Part shown: positions 33,965 through 41,864 of the stretch, in pieces
Layout of the letters: the number at the start of each line of letters is the position of its first letter
How positions within the stretch are numbered: position 1 is the first letter of the stretch
Assembly (NCBI RefSeq): GCF_019448235.1
Contig: NZ_CP080409.1
Span: 3,410,001 to 3,474,000, forward strand
Reading direction: 5' to 3'
From: Nocardioides panacisoli
Lineage (GTDB): Bacteria > Actinomycetota > Actinomycetes > Propionibacteriales > Nocardioidaceae
Length of the DNA stretch: 64,000 nucleotides
Notes under the pieces: generated by a model
Database searches by the model: none
Told to the model about the DNA's origin: nothing
The model's input: the letters and a program-made list of their open reading frames with translations, nothing else
Position numbers and translations under genes: made by a program

Positions 33965-34765
33965 GTGGTCGCCGACTTCGTCGCTCGCCTCGGTTCGCGG
34001 GCCTTCGCGCCGGGGGAGGTGCACTCCGCGTGGGACCTCACGGCGTACGCCGCCCCGCTGACCGGAGGCGACCGCGCGGCCGCCGACCTGGACCGGCACC
34101 TGGGGGAGGCGCAACTCGGCCGCCTCGACCCCGACCGGCTGCGCCGCGTGCTGCGCGCGATCGCCCAGCGCCCCGCCGCCGAGCTCAACCAAGCCCAGGT
34201 CGCCGCGACCGCCGGCATCCCCGCCACCACCGTGCCGCCCTACGTCGAGGCCGCCGTCGACCTCGGGCTCGTCCTGCTCCTCCCCGGCTCGCGCGCGACA
34301 GTCACCAAACGCGCCATCGGCCGGCCCCGCGCCGTCCTCGCCGACCCGGCGCTCGCCTCCCACCTGGCCGGCGTCGACCCGACCTGCCTCACCGAGGTCG
34401 ACGCCCGGAGCCGGCTGGCGCCGTACCTGCGCGGCATGGCGTACGCCGAGCTGTTGCGCCAGCAGCCCCACAGCGCGGTCGAGCACCGCCTCGGCCACCT
34501 CCGCGAGCGCAACGGCCTCCAGGTCGACCTGGTCATCGAGCTGCCCGACGACACCGTCCTGGGCCTCGAGGTCCGCACCGCCCAGTCGCTGCGGCCGCAC
34601 CAGTTCCGCGGCCTCACCGCGCTCGCCGCCCGCGCCGGCTGGCGCATGCGCGGCGGCATCGTCCTCAACACCGCCCCCGTCGGCCACCGCTACCGCCCCG
34701 ACCTGTGGGGGCTACCGCTGGCGACGCTGTGGGAGTCCGACACCGCGGGGGCGTCGTACCGCTGA
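33965..34765 (+). CDS. Stand-alone DUF4143-like protein
   Basis: 266 residues. A winged-helix-like segment (LNQAQVAATAGIPATTVPPYVEAAVDLGLVLLL) leads to a FRG-type block (LRGMAYAELLRQ) and LRERNGLQVDLVIEL...LGLEVRTA, which match the C-terminal half of AAA ATPases that carry DUF4143. The ATPase half is missing: there is no Walker A or B. The nuclease-like EVK of the family reads EVR here. It could be a degraded ATPase or a free-standing regulator. GTG start, probably leaderless. Confidence 0.62.
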   Translation: MVADFVARLGSRAFAPGEVHSAWDLTAYAAPLTGGDRAAADLDRHLGEAQLGRLDPDRLRRVLRAIAQRPAAELNQAQVAATAGIPATTVPPYVEAAVDLGLVLLLPGSRATVTKRAIGRPRAVLADPALASHLAGVDPTCLTEVDARSRLAPYLRGMAYAELLRQQPHSAVEHRLGHLRERNGLQVDLVIELPDDTVLGLEVRTAQSLRPHQFRGLTALAARAGWRMRGGIVLNTAPVGHRYRPDLWGLPLATLWESDTAGASYR

Positions 34766-34828
34766 TCGACATCCACCGGTCATGTCGACGTCCGGGACCG
34801 TTCAGCGGCGGCTCCCACGCTGCTGAGC

Positions 34829-35995
34829 ATGAAGATCGTCGTGGTCGGCACCGGTTACGTCGGACTCTCCAACGCCGTGGTCCTCGCCCAGCACAACCAC
34901 GTCTGGGCCCTGGACGTGGATCCCGAGCGCGTCGCGGCCGTCAACCGCCGCGAGTCGCCGATCGTCGATGCCGAGCTCAGCGACCACCTCGCCACCGCCG
35001 ACCTCGACCTGCGCGCCACGCTCGACGCCGACCTCGCCTACGCCGACGCCGCCTTCGTGGTCATCGCCACCCCCACCAACTACGACCCCGTCACCAACTG
35101 CTTCGACACCAGCACCGTCGAGGCGGTCGCCGCGCAGGCGCTGGCCGCCACGCCGTGGGCCACCGTCGTCATCAAGTCCACGGTGCCGGTCGGGTTCACC
35201 AACCGGCTGCGCGAGGAGCACCCCGGCGCCTCGATCGTGTTCTCCCCGGAGTTCCTCCGCGAGGGACGGGCGTTGCGCGACAACCTCCACCCCAGCCGCA
35301 TCGTCGTCGGCTCCGACACCGAGCCCGGCCGCCAGTTCGCCAAGCTGATGCTGCAGGGCGCGCTCGAGGACGACGTGCCGGTCCTCTTCACCGGCGCCAC
35401 CGAGGCCGAGGCGATCAAGCTCTTCGCCAACACCTACCTGGCGCTGCGGGTGGCCTACTTCAACGAGCTCGACACCTACGCGATCAGCCGTGGCCTCGAC
35501 CCGGCGCAGATCATCGAGGGCGTCGGCCTCGACCCGCGGATCGGCACCCACTACAACAACCCGTCCTTCGGGTACGGCGGCTACTGCCTGCCCAAGGACA
35601 CCCGCCAGCTGCGCGCCAACTACGCCGACGTGCCGCAGAACCTCATCGGCGCCATCGTGGACGCCAACACCACCCGCAAGGACTTCATCGCCGCCGACAT
35701 CCTCGCCCGCGACCCAAAGGTCGTCGGCATCCACCGGCTGGTGATGAAGTCCGGCTCCGACAACTTCCGGATGTCCTCCATCCAGGGCGTCATGAAGCGC
35801 ATCAAGGCCAAGGGCGTCACCGTCATCGTCCACGAGCCCGAGCTGGCCGAGGACACCTTCTTCAACTCCGAGGTCGTCCACGACCTCGACGAGTTCAAGT
35901 CCCGCTCCGACGTCATCATCGCCAACCGCCGCACCGACGCCCTCGCCGACGTGGCCGAGAAGGTCTACACCCGCGACATCTACGGCCGCGACTGA
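34829..35995 (+). CDS. UDP-glucose/UDP-mannosamine-type 6-dehydrogenase
   Basis: 388 residues. N-terminal NAD domain [17 protein letters not shown], the STVPVGFT segment, [15 protein letters not shown] and the catalytic Cys in [10 protein letters not shown] (near residue 254). Closest in pattern to short UDP-glucose 6-dehydrogenases found in capsule loci (Ugd). It oxidises a UDP-sugar twice to the uronic acid, giving an acidic residue for the glycan. Not in an obvious operon. Confidence 0.88.
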   Translation: MKIVVVGTGYVGLSNAVVLAQHNHVWALDVDPERVAAVNRRESPIVDAELSDHLATADLDLRATLDADLAYADAAFVVIATPTNYDPVTNCFDTSTVEAVAAQALAATPWATVVIKSTVPVGFTNRLREEHPGASIVFSPEFLREGRALRDNLHPSRIVVGSDTEPGRQFAKLMLQGALEDDVPVLFTGATEAEAIKLFANTYLALRVAYFNELDTYAISRGLDPAQIIEGVGLDPRIGTHYNNPSFGYGGYCLPKDTRQLRANYADVPQNLIGAIVDANTTRKDFIAADILARDPKVVGIHRLVMKSGSDNFRMSSIQGVMKRIKAKGVTVIVHEPELAEDTFFNSEVVHDLDEFKSRSDVIIANRRTDALADVAEKVYTRDIYGRD

Positions 35996-36039
35996 GCGAA
36001 CCGCCCGCCACCGCCCGTGCCGCGGGATAAGGTGCGCGG

Positions 36040-36612
36040 GTGCTGAGCTGGCGAGAGGACCGGTCGACGATCATCTTCGTGGTGGTCGCGGTGCTGGTCG
36101 TCGTGCTCATCGCCCTCCTCGCGGTGTGGGGCTCGGGCAACGATGGCGCCGACGACGAGGCGCTCGAGCGGCGTACGCCGTACTCCGCCGGCACCGACGG
36201 CAACACCGAGCTCGAGCTCGACGAGTCCGAGGGCGCCGACGCCGCCGACGACCTCGCCGGCGTGGAGGACCCCTTCGACCCGGCCCTGGACGCCCAGTTC
36301 GGCACCGCCCAGCCGCCCGGCGGCTTCAGCGCCAAGGCGCCCACCCGCGACTACGTGCTCACCACCAGCTCCGACGCCCCCATGGCCGGCGTGGTGTGGC
36401 GCATCGTGCGCACCGACCACGGCGAGGTACGCCGCAACGTGCGCTCCACGCGCGGCGCCGCCACCGTCACCGAACCCGCCGCCTTCGGCCAGGTCAACGT
36501 GGTCGCCGGCCCCGAGTCCGGCCGGGTCGAGTGCACCATCACCGTCAACGGTCGGGTCGTCGACCGCCAGCAGGCCTCCGGCCCCTGGGCCCAGGTCTTC
36601 TGCCAGGGCTGA
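36040..36612 (+). CDS. Single-pass membrane protein of unknown function
   Basis: 190 residues. One membrane segment at about 10-30 (IIFVVVAVLVVVLIALLAVW), an acidic low-complexity stretch (ELELDESEGADAADDL), then a small folded domain rich in beta residues ending with two Cys (VECTITV and VFCQG) that could form a disulfide outside the membrane. Not recognised as a named family. GTG start at leaderless spacing (TAAGGT, 36028-36033). Confidence 0.68.
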   Translation: MLSWREDRSTIIFVVVAVLVVVLIALLAVWGSGNDGADDEALERRTPYSAGTDGNTELELDESEGADAADDLAGVEDPFDPALDAQFGTAQPPGGFSAKAPTRDYVLTTSSDAPMAGVVWRIVRTDHGEVRRNVRSTRGAATVTEPAAFGQVNVVAGPESGRVECTITVNGRVVDRQQASGPWAQVFCQG

Positions 36613-36635
36613 GGCCGCCCCTCACCCCGGCGGCC

Positions 36636-37688
36636 TCACTCCGGCGGCGACTCCGAGGCCGACTCGCGACGCCGGGCCAGGCGCTGCTCGAGCCGCTGCT
36701 TGTAGTGCGCGTCCATCGGCATCCGCTCCAACTCGGCGACGGTCGGGATGCCCATCATCGGCAGCCCCTCGGTGCGGCGCAGCACGCCCCACACCAGCGG
36801 CACCAGCACCAGCGTCGCGATGCCCGTGCCGGTGATCAGCCACACGTTGGTCTCCTCGGAGCTGAGCGGACCCCAGCCCGCCTTGTCCAGCAGCGCGACA
36901 CCCGACATGGTCAGCACCACCACGATGCCGCGGCGGATGATCGACTGCGGCACCCGCGGCGCGATGCGGCTGCCCAGGATCGTGCCCGGCACCGAACCGA
37001 TGATCAGCGGGATGACGATCTCCCAGTCAAGGCCGTGGATGGCGATGTTGGCGATCGAGGCGGCCAGCACCAGCGGCACTGCCTGCACCAGGTCGGTGCC
37101 GACCAGCTTCACCGCGGCCAGGCCGGGGTAGAGCATCAGCAGCGAGACCATGATCACCGAGCCGGCGCCGACGCTGGTGATGCCCACCAGCAGGCCGCCC
37201 AGGGCGCCGACCAGCAGGGTCGGGACGATCCGCACCGTCGGGTTCGGGTCGTCCTCGTGGCCGCCGCGGCGTACGCGCCGCAGGTTGACGTAGAGCCGGA
37301 AGGCGTAGGTGGCGGCTGCGAAGAGCAGCGCGAAGCCGATCGCCACCTTGAGCATGTGGTCGAGGTCGTCGGGGTCGGCCGAGACCAGCTTGACCAGGTA
37401 GGGGCCGAGGAAGGCCATCGGCACCGACCCGACGATCAGCCACAGCGCGAGCTTCATGTGCGGTGAGCCGTTGCGCCAGTGCACCGCCGCGCCGCCGGTC
37501 TTGTAGACCGCCGCCGCGGTCAGGTCGGCGGTGATGATGGTGGCCGCCTGGCCGCCGCCCACGCCGAGGAAGATCAGCGCCGGCGTCATCAGCGCGCCGC
37601 CGCCCATGCCGGTCAGGCCGACGACGATGCCGACCACGAAGCCGGCGACCACGACGGCCAGCGCCGTGAGGGTGAAGATCTCGACCAT
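36636..37688 (-). CDS. TSUP (TauE/SafE) membrane transporter
   Basis: About 350 residues with eight hydrophobic segments; GIVVGLTGMGGGALMTPALI and GALGGLLVGITSVGAGSVIM are the two internal repeats with the TSUP signature. Family members export sulfite or organosulfonates, or import sulfate-like anions. The ATG shares a base with the stop of the APS-kinase fusion (TGATG), so they are co-translated. A sulfur-compound role is therefore well supported by context. A basic cytoplasmic tail follows the last segment. Confidence 0.9.
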   Translation of the reverse strand: MVEIFTLTALAVVVAGFVVGIVVGLTGMGGGALMTPALIFLGVGGGQAATIITADLTAAAVYKTGGAAVHWRNGSPHMKLALWLIVGSVPMAFLGPYLVKLVSADPDDLDHMLKVAIGFALLFAAATYAFRLYVNLRRVRRGGHEDDPNPTVRIVPTLLVGALGGLLVGITSVGAGSVIMVSLLMLYPGLAAVKLVGTDLVQAVPLVLAASIANIAIHGLDWEIVIPLIIGSVPGTILGSRIAPRVPQSIIRRGIVVVLTMSGVALLDKAGWGPLSSEETNVWLITGTGIATLVLVPLVWGVLRRTEGLPMMGIPTVAELERMPMDAHYKQRLEQRLARRRESASESPPE

Positions 37689-39577
37689 CAACGCTCCTGG
37701 GGTGCGAGGCGGGGGAGCACGACGGCCAGCAGGTCGTCGATCTGGGTGGCGCACCGCTCCGCGGCCTCACGGCCCTGGCGGAACGGGTCGCCGATGTCGG
37801 TGGCGGCGTGCGCCGCGGCGCGGCGGTGGTTGGCCGCCGCGATCAGGTCGTGGCCAATCACGTCGTCGGCCATGCGGCCCGCGGTCTCGGCGAACTGGCC
37901 CACGGTGAAGACCTTGCGGAACGCCGCCGGCATCTCCCGCAGTAGCAGATTGCGGTGCTCGGCCTCCGCCGTGAGCACCAGGTCGGCCTCGGTCACCATC
38001 TCCGGGGTGATGTGGCGACTGGTGAACCCGGCGAGGTCGTCGGGGTCCACGCCGCGCTCGGCGAGCAGCTCGGCCATCTCCTCGTCCACGCCGTGGTCGC
38101 GGAACCCGTGCGTGCCCGCGCTGGAGAAGACCACCCGACCAGCGGTCGCCGGGTCCTCCTGCTGCAGCTGGCGCGACCGCAGCTCCAGGTAGGGCGAGCG
38201 GCAGATGTTGGCGGTGCACACGTAGAGCACCCGCAGCGGGCCGCTCGCGGTGTGCGCGGTGTGCGCGGTGTGCGCGGTGTGCGCGGTGTGCGCGCCCGCG
38301 GGCTCGCTCGCCGTCACGCCCGTTGGTCGGGCCGGGGCCTCCGTTGGTCGAGCCTGTCGAGACCCCAGGTCCAGGTAGCCCGCCTCCCGCAGCGCGTCCA
38401 GCACGTCGTCGAGCGCGTCCTCGATGGTGCGGCCGGTGGTGTCGACCCGGACGTCGGCGTCCTGCGGCTCCTCGTACGGGGAGGAGATGCCGGTGAACTC
38501 CGGGATCTCACCCCGCCGCGCCTTGGCGTAGAGGCCCTTGCGGTCGCGACGCTCGCACTCCTCCAGCGGTGTGGCCACGTGGACGAGGAAGAACGCGCCA
38601 CCCGCGTCGGCGACGTACTCCCGCACCTGCTGGCGGGTCTCGTCGAAGGGCGCGATCGGGCTGCACACGGCGACGCCGCCATGGCGGGCGATCTCGGCGG
38701 CGACCCACCCGATGCGGCGGATGTTGGTCTCCCGGTCGGCCTTGGAGAAGGTCAGCCCGGCAGAGAGGTTGCGGCGTACGACATCACCGTCGAGGCTGGT
38801 CAGCGAGCGGCCACCGTGCTCGAGCAGCCGGTCCATCAGGGCCTGGGCGAGCGTCGACTTGCCGCTGCCGGACAGGCCGGTGAAGAACAGCACCAAGCCC
38901 TGCTCCTCGCGCGGCGGGCGCTCGGCGCGGACGATGTCGGCGACCGAGTCGACCACGTCGCCGCCGGGCCGGAGTTCGGCGATGCGGTCCGGGCCGGCGT
39001 AGGTGGCCAGGACCTGCCGCTGCAGGTCGGCGTCGGCCTCCGCGTCGCCGTGGCCCGCCAGCGGCACCGCCACGACCACGGCGTCCAGGTCGGCCGTCGC
39101 CCGCAGCGTCGCGCGCAGCAGCCCGACCTTCGACAGGGCCGGCGTGCCGTGGCCGACCAGGGCGAGCACCACGACCGGCCCCAGGTCGGCGAGCTCGCGG
39201 TGCTCGGCGACCGTGAGCGCATCGGTCACCGCCACGAACGTGCGCCCGGCGTGACGCTCCCGCGTCGTCGCGGGGGAGAGGTAGTGGTCGCGGAACGGCC
39301 CGAACTCCGCGTGCGTCAGCGGCTCCACGGCCCATCCGTCGGCGGCCTCCGAGACGGTCGCCAGCGGCAGCCCCTCGGGGTCGACCAGCTCCACCCGTCC
39401 GCCCTGCGCCACCTGGGCGGCCAGGTCCTCGGGCAGGTCCAGCGTGATCGGGCTGCCGGCGGCGTTGAACCCGGTGATCGGCGCGGCCGCCCCGGTCGTC
39501 AGGAGCTCGAGGTCGTCCAGCTCTCGCGCGGTCGGGCAGTGCTGCGGCGCGGGCGCATCCGGGTGCGGCATGCGCAC
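37688..39577 (-). CDS. Sulfurylase-like / APS kinase / LMW tyrosine phosphatase fusion
   Basis: 629 residues in three parts. Residues 1-225 resemble the N-terminal and catalytic domains of a single-chain ATP sulfurylase, but the HxGH motif is not visible (VGHGTPALS at that place). Residues 226-402 are an APS kinase: P-loop GLSGSGKST (234-242), DGDVVRRNLS, and SPYEEP. After a Pro/Ala linker with five HTA repeats, residues 448-629 are a low-molecular-weight phosphatase with VCTANICRSP (Cys454, CxxxxxR) and DIGDPF for the acid. It should make PAPS and dephosphorylate an unknown phosphotyrosine or arsenate-like target. Confidence 0.88.
   Translation of the reverse strand: MRMPHPDAPAPQHCPTARELDDLELLTTGAAAPITGFNAAGSPITLDLPEDLAAQVAQGGRVELVDPEGLPLATVSEAADGWAVEPLTHAEFGPFRDHYLSPATTRERHAGRTFVAVTDALTVAEHRELADLGPVVVLALVGHGTPALSKVGLLRATLRATADLDAVVVAVPLAGHGDAEADADLQRQVLATYAGPDRIAELRPGGDVVDSVADIVRAERPPREEQGLVLFFTGLSGSGKSTLAQALMDRLLEHGGRSLTSLDGDVVRRNLSAGLTFSKADRETNIRRIGWVAAEIARHGGVAVCSPIAPFDETRQQVREYVADAGGAFFLVHVATPLEECERRDRKGLYAKARRGEIPEFTGISSPYEEPQDADVRVDTTGRTIEDALDDVLDALREAGYLDLGSRQARPTEAPARPTGVTASEPAGAHTAHTAHTAHTAHTASGPLRVLYVCTANICRSPYLELRSRQLQQEDPATAGRVVFSSAGTHGFRDHGVDEEMAELLAERGVDPDDLAGFTSRHITPEMVTEADLVLTAEAEHRNLLLREMPAAFRKVFTVGQFAETAGRMADDVIGHDLIAAANHRRAAAHAATDIGDPFRQGREAAERCATQIDDLLAVVLPRLAPQER
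38247..38291. repeat. Five tandem 9-base units in the fusion gene
   Basis: GCGGTGTGC five times in a row. It encodes the (HTA)n linker between APS kinase and phosphatase. The unit is three codons long, so copy-number change would alter linker length without a frameshift. Confidence 0.9.
38322..38364 (-). repeat. Intragenic GGTCGAG repeat in the fusion gene
   Basis: A degenerate unit (GTTGGTCGGGCC) followed by TTGGTCGAGCCTGTCGAGACC. It falls in the linker between the kinase and phosphatase domains, next to the 9-base tandem array. Confidence 0.8.
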
Positions 39578-39631
39578 ATCCTGCCAAACCTCCGAAACCC
39601 AGCAAAGTCACTACACTTTGGGCGTGGCGAT

Positions 39632-39716
39632 GGGAGCGATCCCCGGTCGGCCGGGGATCGCTCACCTTGTCGGGCACTGCAGTGCCCGACAAGGTGGGTG
39701 AACGCCGGACAACCCC
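39632..39716 (+). repeat. Dispersed double-palindrome repeat, copy A
   Basis: About 85 bases in two parts: a GCGATCCCCGG...CCGGGGATCGC hairpin, then a perfect 32-base palindrome centred on CACTGCAGTG (arms ACCTTGTCGGGCACTG), closing with GGTGAACGCCGGACAACCCC. It lies between divergent genes, upstream of the XRE gene. Five more copies are in the window. Confidence 0.92.
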
Positions 39717-39837
39717 CGCTTCGCGACGGCGTACGACGTCCCCTGCCCGGCCGCGCGACGCCGTGCGACGTAGCGCGGCGACCACGGGCGCGTGCGATGG
39801 CGTACGCCGCCCTGTGGGCCAACTCACCCGCGCTCTG

Positions 39838-39866
39838 CTTGCAAGGTGCTAACTATTGCTAGCAGA
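39838..39866 (+). promoter_or_regulatory. Promoter/operator candidate for the XRE regulator
   Basis: CTTGCAAG palindrome (39838-39845) including a possible -35 TTGCAA, then TGCTA-N8-TAGCA (39848-39865) around the position of the -10. The paired elements look like binding sites for a dimeric regulator, possibly the XRE protein itself. Confidence 0.4.
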
Positions 39867-39874
39867 CTGGGGGC

Positions 39875-40357
39875 ATGGCAAAGGGCAAGGTTGGCAAGAC
39901 CGTCGAGTCGCTCGGCGACTACCTCAAGGAGCAGCGGACCGCGTCCAGTCTCTCCCTGCGGCAGCTCGCCGACCAGGCCGGCGTGTCCAACCCCTACCTG
40001 AGTCAGATCGAGCGCGGACTGCGCAAGCCCTCGGCCGACGTGCTGCAGCAGATCGCCAAGGCGCTGCGCATCTCGGCCGAGCAGCTCTACGTCCGGGCCG
40101 GGATCCTCGACCCGGACGACGGTGTCGGGGGATCGGTCGAGCTGGCCGTCCTCAACGACACCGGACTCACCGAGCGGCAGAAGCAGTCCCTGCTCGACGT
40201 CTACGCCTCGTTCATCGCCTCCAACGCCGCCCACGCCGAGAGCGACAAGGGCGACTACCAGGCCGAGGAGACCGAGAGCGACGGCGGGCACGGCAACGAC
40301 GCCGCTGACTCAGCCGACCACGCCCCGTCCACAACCCCCACCGCGAAAGAAGGATGA
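39875..40357 (+). CDS. XRE-family regulator upstream of HbhA-like gene
   Basis: 160 residues. HTH domain at about 12-65 (YLKEQRTASSLSLRQLADQAGVSNPYLSQIERGL) then an acidic, disordered C terminus. The gene order regulator, heparin-binding hemagglutinin-like, DUF2516 is the same as Rv0474-Rv0475-Rv0476 of Mycobacterium tuberculosis, so it is the likely Rv0474 counterpart. GACTGGGGG lies just before the ATG. The stop overlaps the start region of the next gene. Confidence 0.88.
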   Translation: MAKGKVGKTVESLGDYLKEQRTASSLSLRQLADQAGVSNPYLSQIERGLRKPSADVLQQIAKALRISAEQLYVRAGILDPDDGVGGSVELAVLNDTGLTERQKQSLLDVYASFIASNAAHAESDKGDYQAEETESDGGHGNDAADSADHAPSTTPTAKEG

Positions 40358-40362
40358 TCAGC

Positions 40363-40980
40363 ATGCCGAAGTTCGTGAACAACATCGAGCTCCCCGAGTA
40401 CGCCGCCAAGCCCGTCTACGCCGGCGTCGGCGCCACCGACCTGGCCGTGGAGAAGGTCCGCGAGGCCGTCACCGACGCCCAGACCAAGGTGACCGCCACC
40501 GTGACCGAGCTCCGCAACGACGTCACCGAGCGCGTCACCGGCGTCCAGAAGGCCGTCCAGGGCTTCGAGGCCAAGAGCCTGCAGTCCAAGGCCGTCGACA
40601 CCGCCAAGGCCCGCCGCTCCGAGGTCGAGCAGCGCTTCACCGCCCTGCAGAGCGACGCCAAGGAGCTCCCGGCGAAGGTCCAGGCCGACGTGAAGAACCG
40701 CGTCGACTCCAACGTCGCCACCGTCAACGGCTTCTACACCGACCTCGCCAAGCGTGGCCAGGGCGTCGTCGGCCGCATCCGCGGTGCGCAGGTCGAGGCC
40801 GAGCGCGCCAAGGCCGGCACGCAGACCACCGCGCAGAAGACCGCGCAGCAGTCCACCGCCAAGAAGGCCCCGGCCAAGAAGTCGACCGCCAAGAAGACCA
40901 CGGCGAAGAAGTCGACCGCGAAGAAGAGCACCGCCAAGAAGACCACGACGCAGCAGAGCAGCACCGCCAAGAAGGCCTGA
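40363..40980 (+). CDS. Heparin-binding hemagglutinin-like protein
   Basis: About 205 residues. A long predicted helix/coiled-coil (residues 25-150, VEKVREAVTDAQTKV...) is followed by a Lys/Ala/Thr-rich tail made of AKKSTAKKTT-type repeats, as in mycobacterial HbhA. The tail should bind sulfated glycans or DNA-like polyanions. The ATG at 40363 is preferred because AAGGA is 8 bases upstream; an ATG at 40354 abuts that site. Possible surface or chromosome-associated role, not settled by sequence. Confidence 0.85.
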   Translation: MPKFVNNIELPEYAAKPVYAGVGATDLAVEKVREAVTDAQTKVTATVTELRNDVTERVTGVQKAVQGFEAKSLQSKAVDTAKARRSEVEQRFTALQSDAKELPAKVQADVKNRVDSNVATVNGFYTDLAKRGQGVVGRIRGAQVEAERAKAGTQTTAQKTAQQSTAKKAPAKKSTAKKTTAKKSTAKKSTAKKTTTQQSSTAKKA

Positions 40981-40999
40981 CGGCCTCTCGCTCGCTGAC

Positions 41000-41035
41000 A
41001 CGTGCGGCCCCCGCGATCCCGCGGGGGCCGCACGT
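41000..41035. terminator. Hairpin terminator after the HbhA-like gene
   Basis: Perfect 16-base stem (ACGTGCGGCCCCCGCG and complement) with an ATCC loop, 20 bases after the stop. Confidence 0.85.
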
Positions 41036-41063
41036 CGTCGTACGCCGGTAGGATCGAGGCACC

Positions 41064-41345
41064 ATGGAAATTCTCGCCGTCGAGGGCTACATCGACCTGG
41101 TCGTCTTCTTCGTCCTGCTGGTCGTCAAGATCTTCGCCTTCAGCAGTGCCCTGATGTACTCCGCGGAGTCCTACGAGGCCGCCGGCAAGCTGACCAAGAC
41201 CACCTGGTGCGCGATCCTCGGCATCGCCGTCGTCGCCCAGTTCCTGCTCGGCGGCCTGCTGATCATCAACCTCGCCGCCACCATCGCCGCGCTCGTCTAC
41301 CTCGCCGACGTCCGCCCCGCGCTGGCCGGGTTGTACCGCCGCTGA
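41064..41345 (+). CDS. DUF2516 small membrane protein
   Basis: 93 residues with two or three hydrophobic segments (LVVFFVLLVVKIFAFSSALMY; TTWCAILGIAVVAQFLLGGLL) and a short basic end. It is the Rv0476 counterpart by family and position. A TAGGAT -10 box lies 9 bases before the ATG, after the terminator, so it can be transcribed alone. Function unknown. Confidence 0.88.
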   Translation: MEILAVEGYIDLVVFFVLLVVKIFAFSSALMYSAESYEAAGKLTKTTWCAILGIAVVAQFLLGGLLIINLAATIAALVYLADVRPALAGLYRR

Positions 41346-41470
41346 ACACTCGGCGACCACTCCCTGACAGCCCCCGATCAGCCGTAACCTGGAACATGTT
41401 TCTGTGGTTGACTGACACGACGTGAGGGGTTCGCCGCCGTGCGGGCCGGACCGAGCAGAGAGTGATCGCG

Positions 41471-41833
41471 ATGATCGGTGACAGCGCAGTTCGGCCCTGG
41501 GGCTCCTGGCAGGTGCTCGACGAGGGCGACGGCTTCAAGGTCAAGCGCATCGTGGTCGAGCCGGGCTGCCGGCTGTCCTACCAGACCCACGAGCACCGCG
41601 CCGAGCACTGGACCGTGGTCGCCGGCGTCGCCACGTGCGTGATCGACGATGAGGAGAAGGTCCTCCAGATCGCCGACTCGGTCAACGTCGCCGTCGGGCA
41701 GGCCCACCGCATCACCAACATGCACGACGAGCCGCTGATCATCATCGAGGTGCAGCACGGCTCCTACACCGGCGAGGACGACATCGTCCGCCTCTCCGAC
41801 GACTACGGCCGCTGCGAGACCGAGATCCACTGA
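41471..41833 (+). CDS. Cupin, mannose-6-phosphate isomerase type II C-terminal-like
   Basis: About 120 residues. VRPWGSWQVLDEGDGFKVKRI then RLSYQTHEHRAEHWTVVAG and AHRITN are the metal-binding cupin motifs of the C-terminal domain of bifunctional GDP-mannose pyrophosphorylase/isomerases; the pyrophosphorylase half is absent. It may isomerise mannose or fructose 6-phosphate, or act as a sugar-binding cupin. A GTG at 41462 is an alternative start. A TAACCT box lies upstream at 41386. Confidence 0.8.
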   Translation: MIGDSAVRPWGSWQVLDEGDGFKVKRIVVEPGCRLSYQTHEHRAEHWTVVAGVATCVIDDEEKVLQIADSVNVAVGQAHRITNMHDEPLIIIEVQHGSYTGEDDIVRLSDDYGRCETEIH

Positions 41834-41851
41834 GCTCCCCGCGCTGCTCGC

Positions 41852-41857
41852 TAGGGT
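41852..41857 (+). promoter_or_regulatory. -10 box for galE
   Basis: TAGGGT, 7 bases before the ATG at 41865; leaderless spacing. Confidence 0.45.
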
Positions 41858-41864
41858 GGCGCCC

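Noticed and set aside
36636..39577. Sulfurylase-like N-terminal region as a working ATP sulfurylase
   Set aside because: The HxGH-type nucleotide motif is not visible and a complete CysDN pair is encoded nearby.
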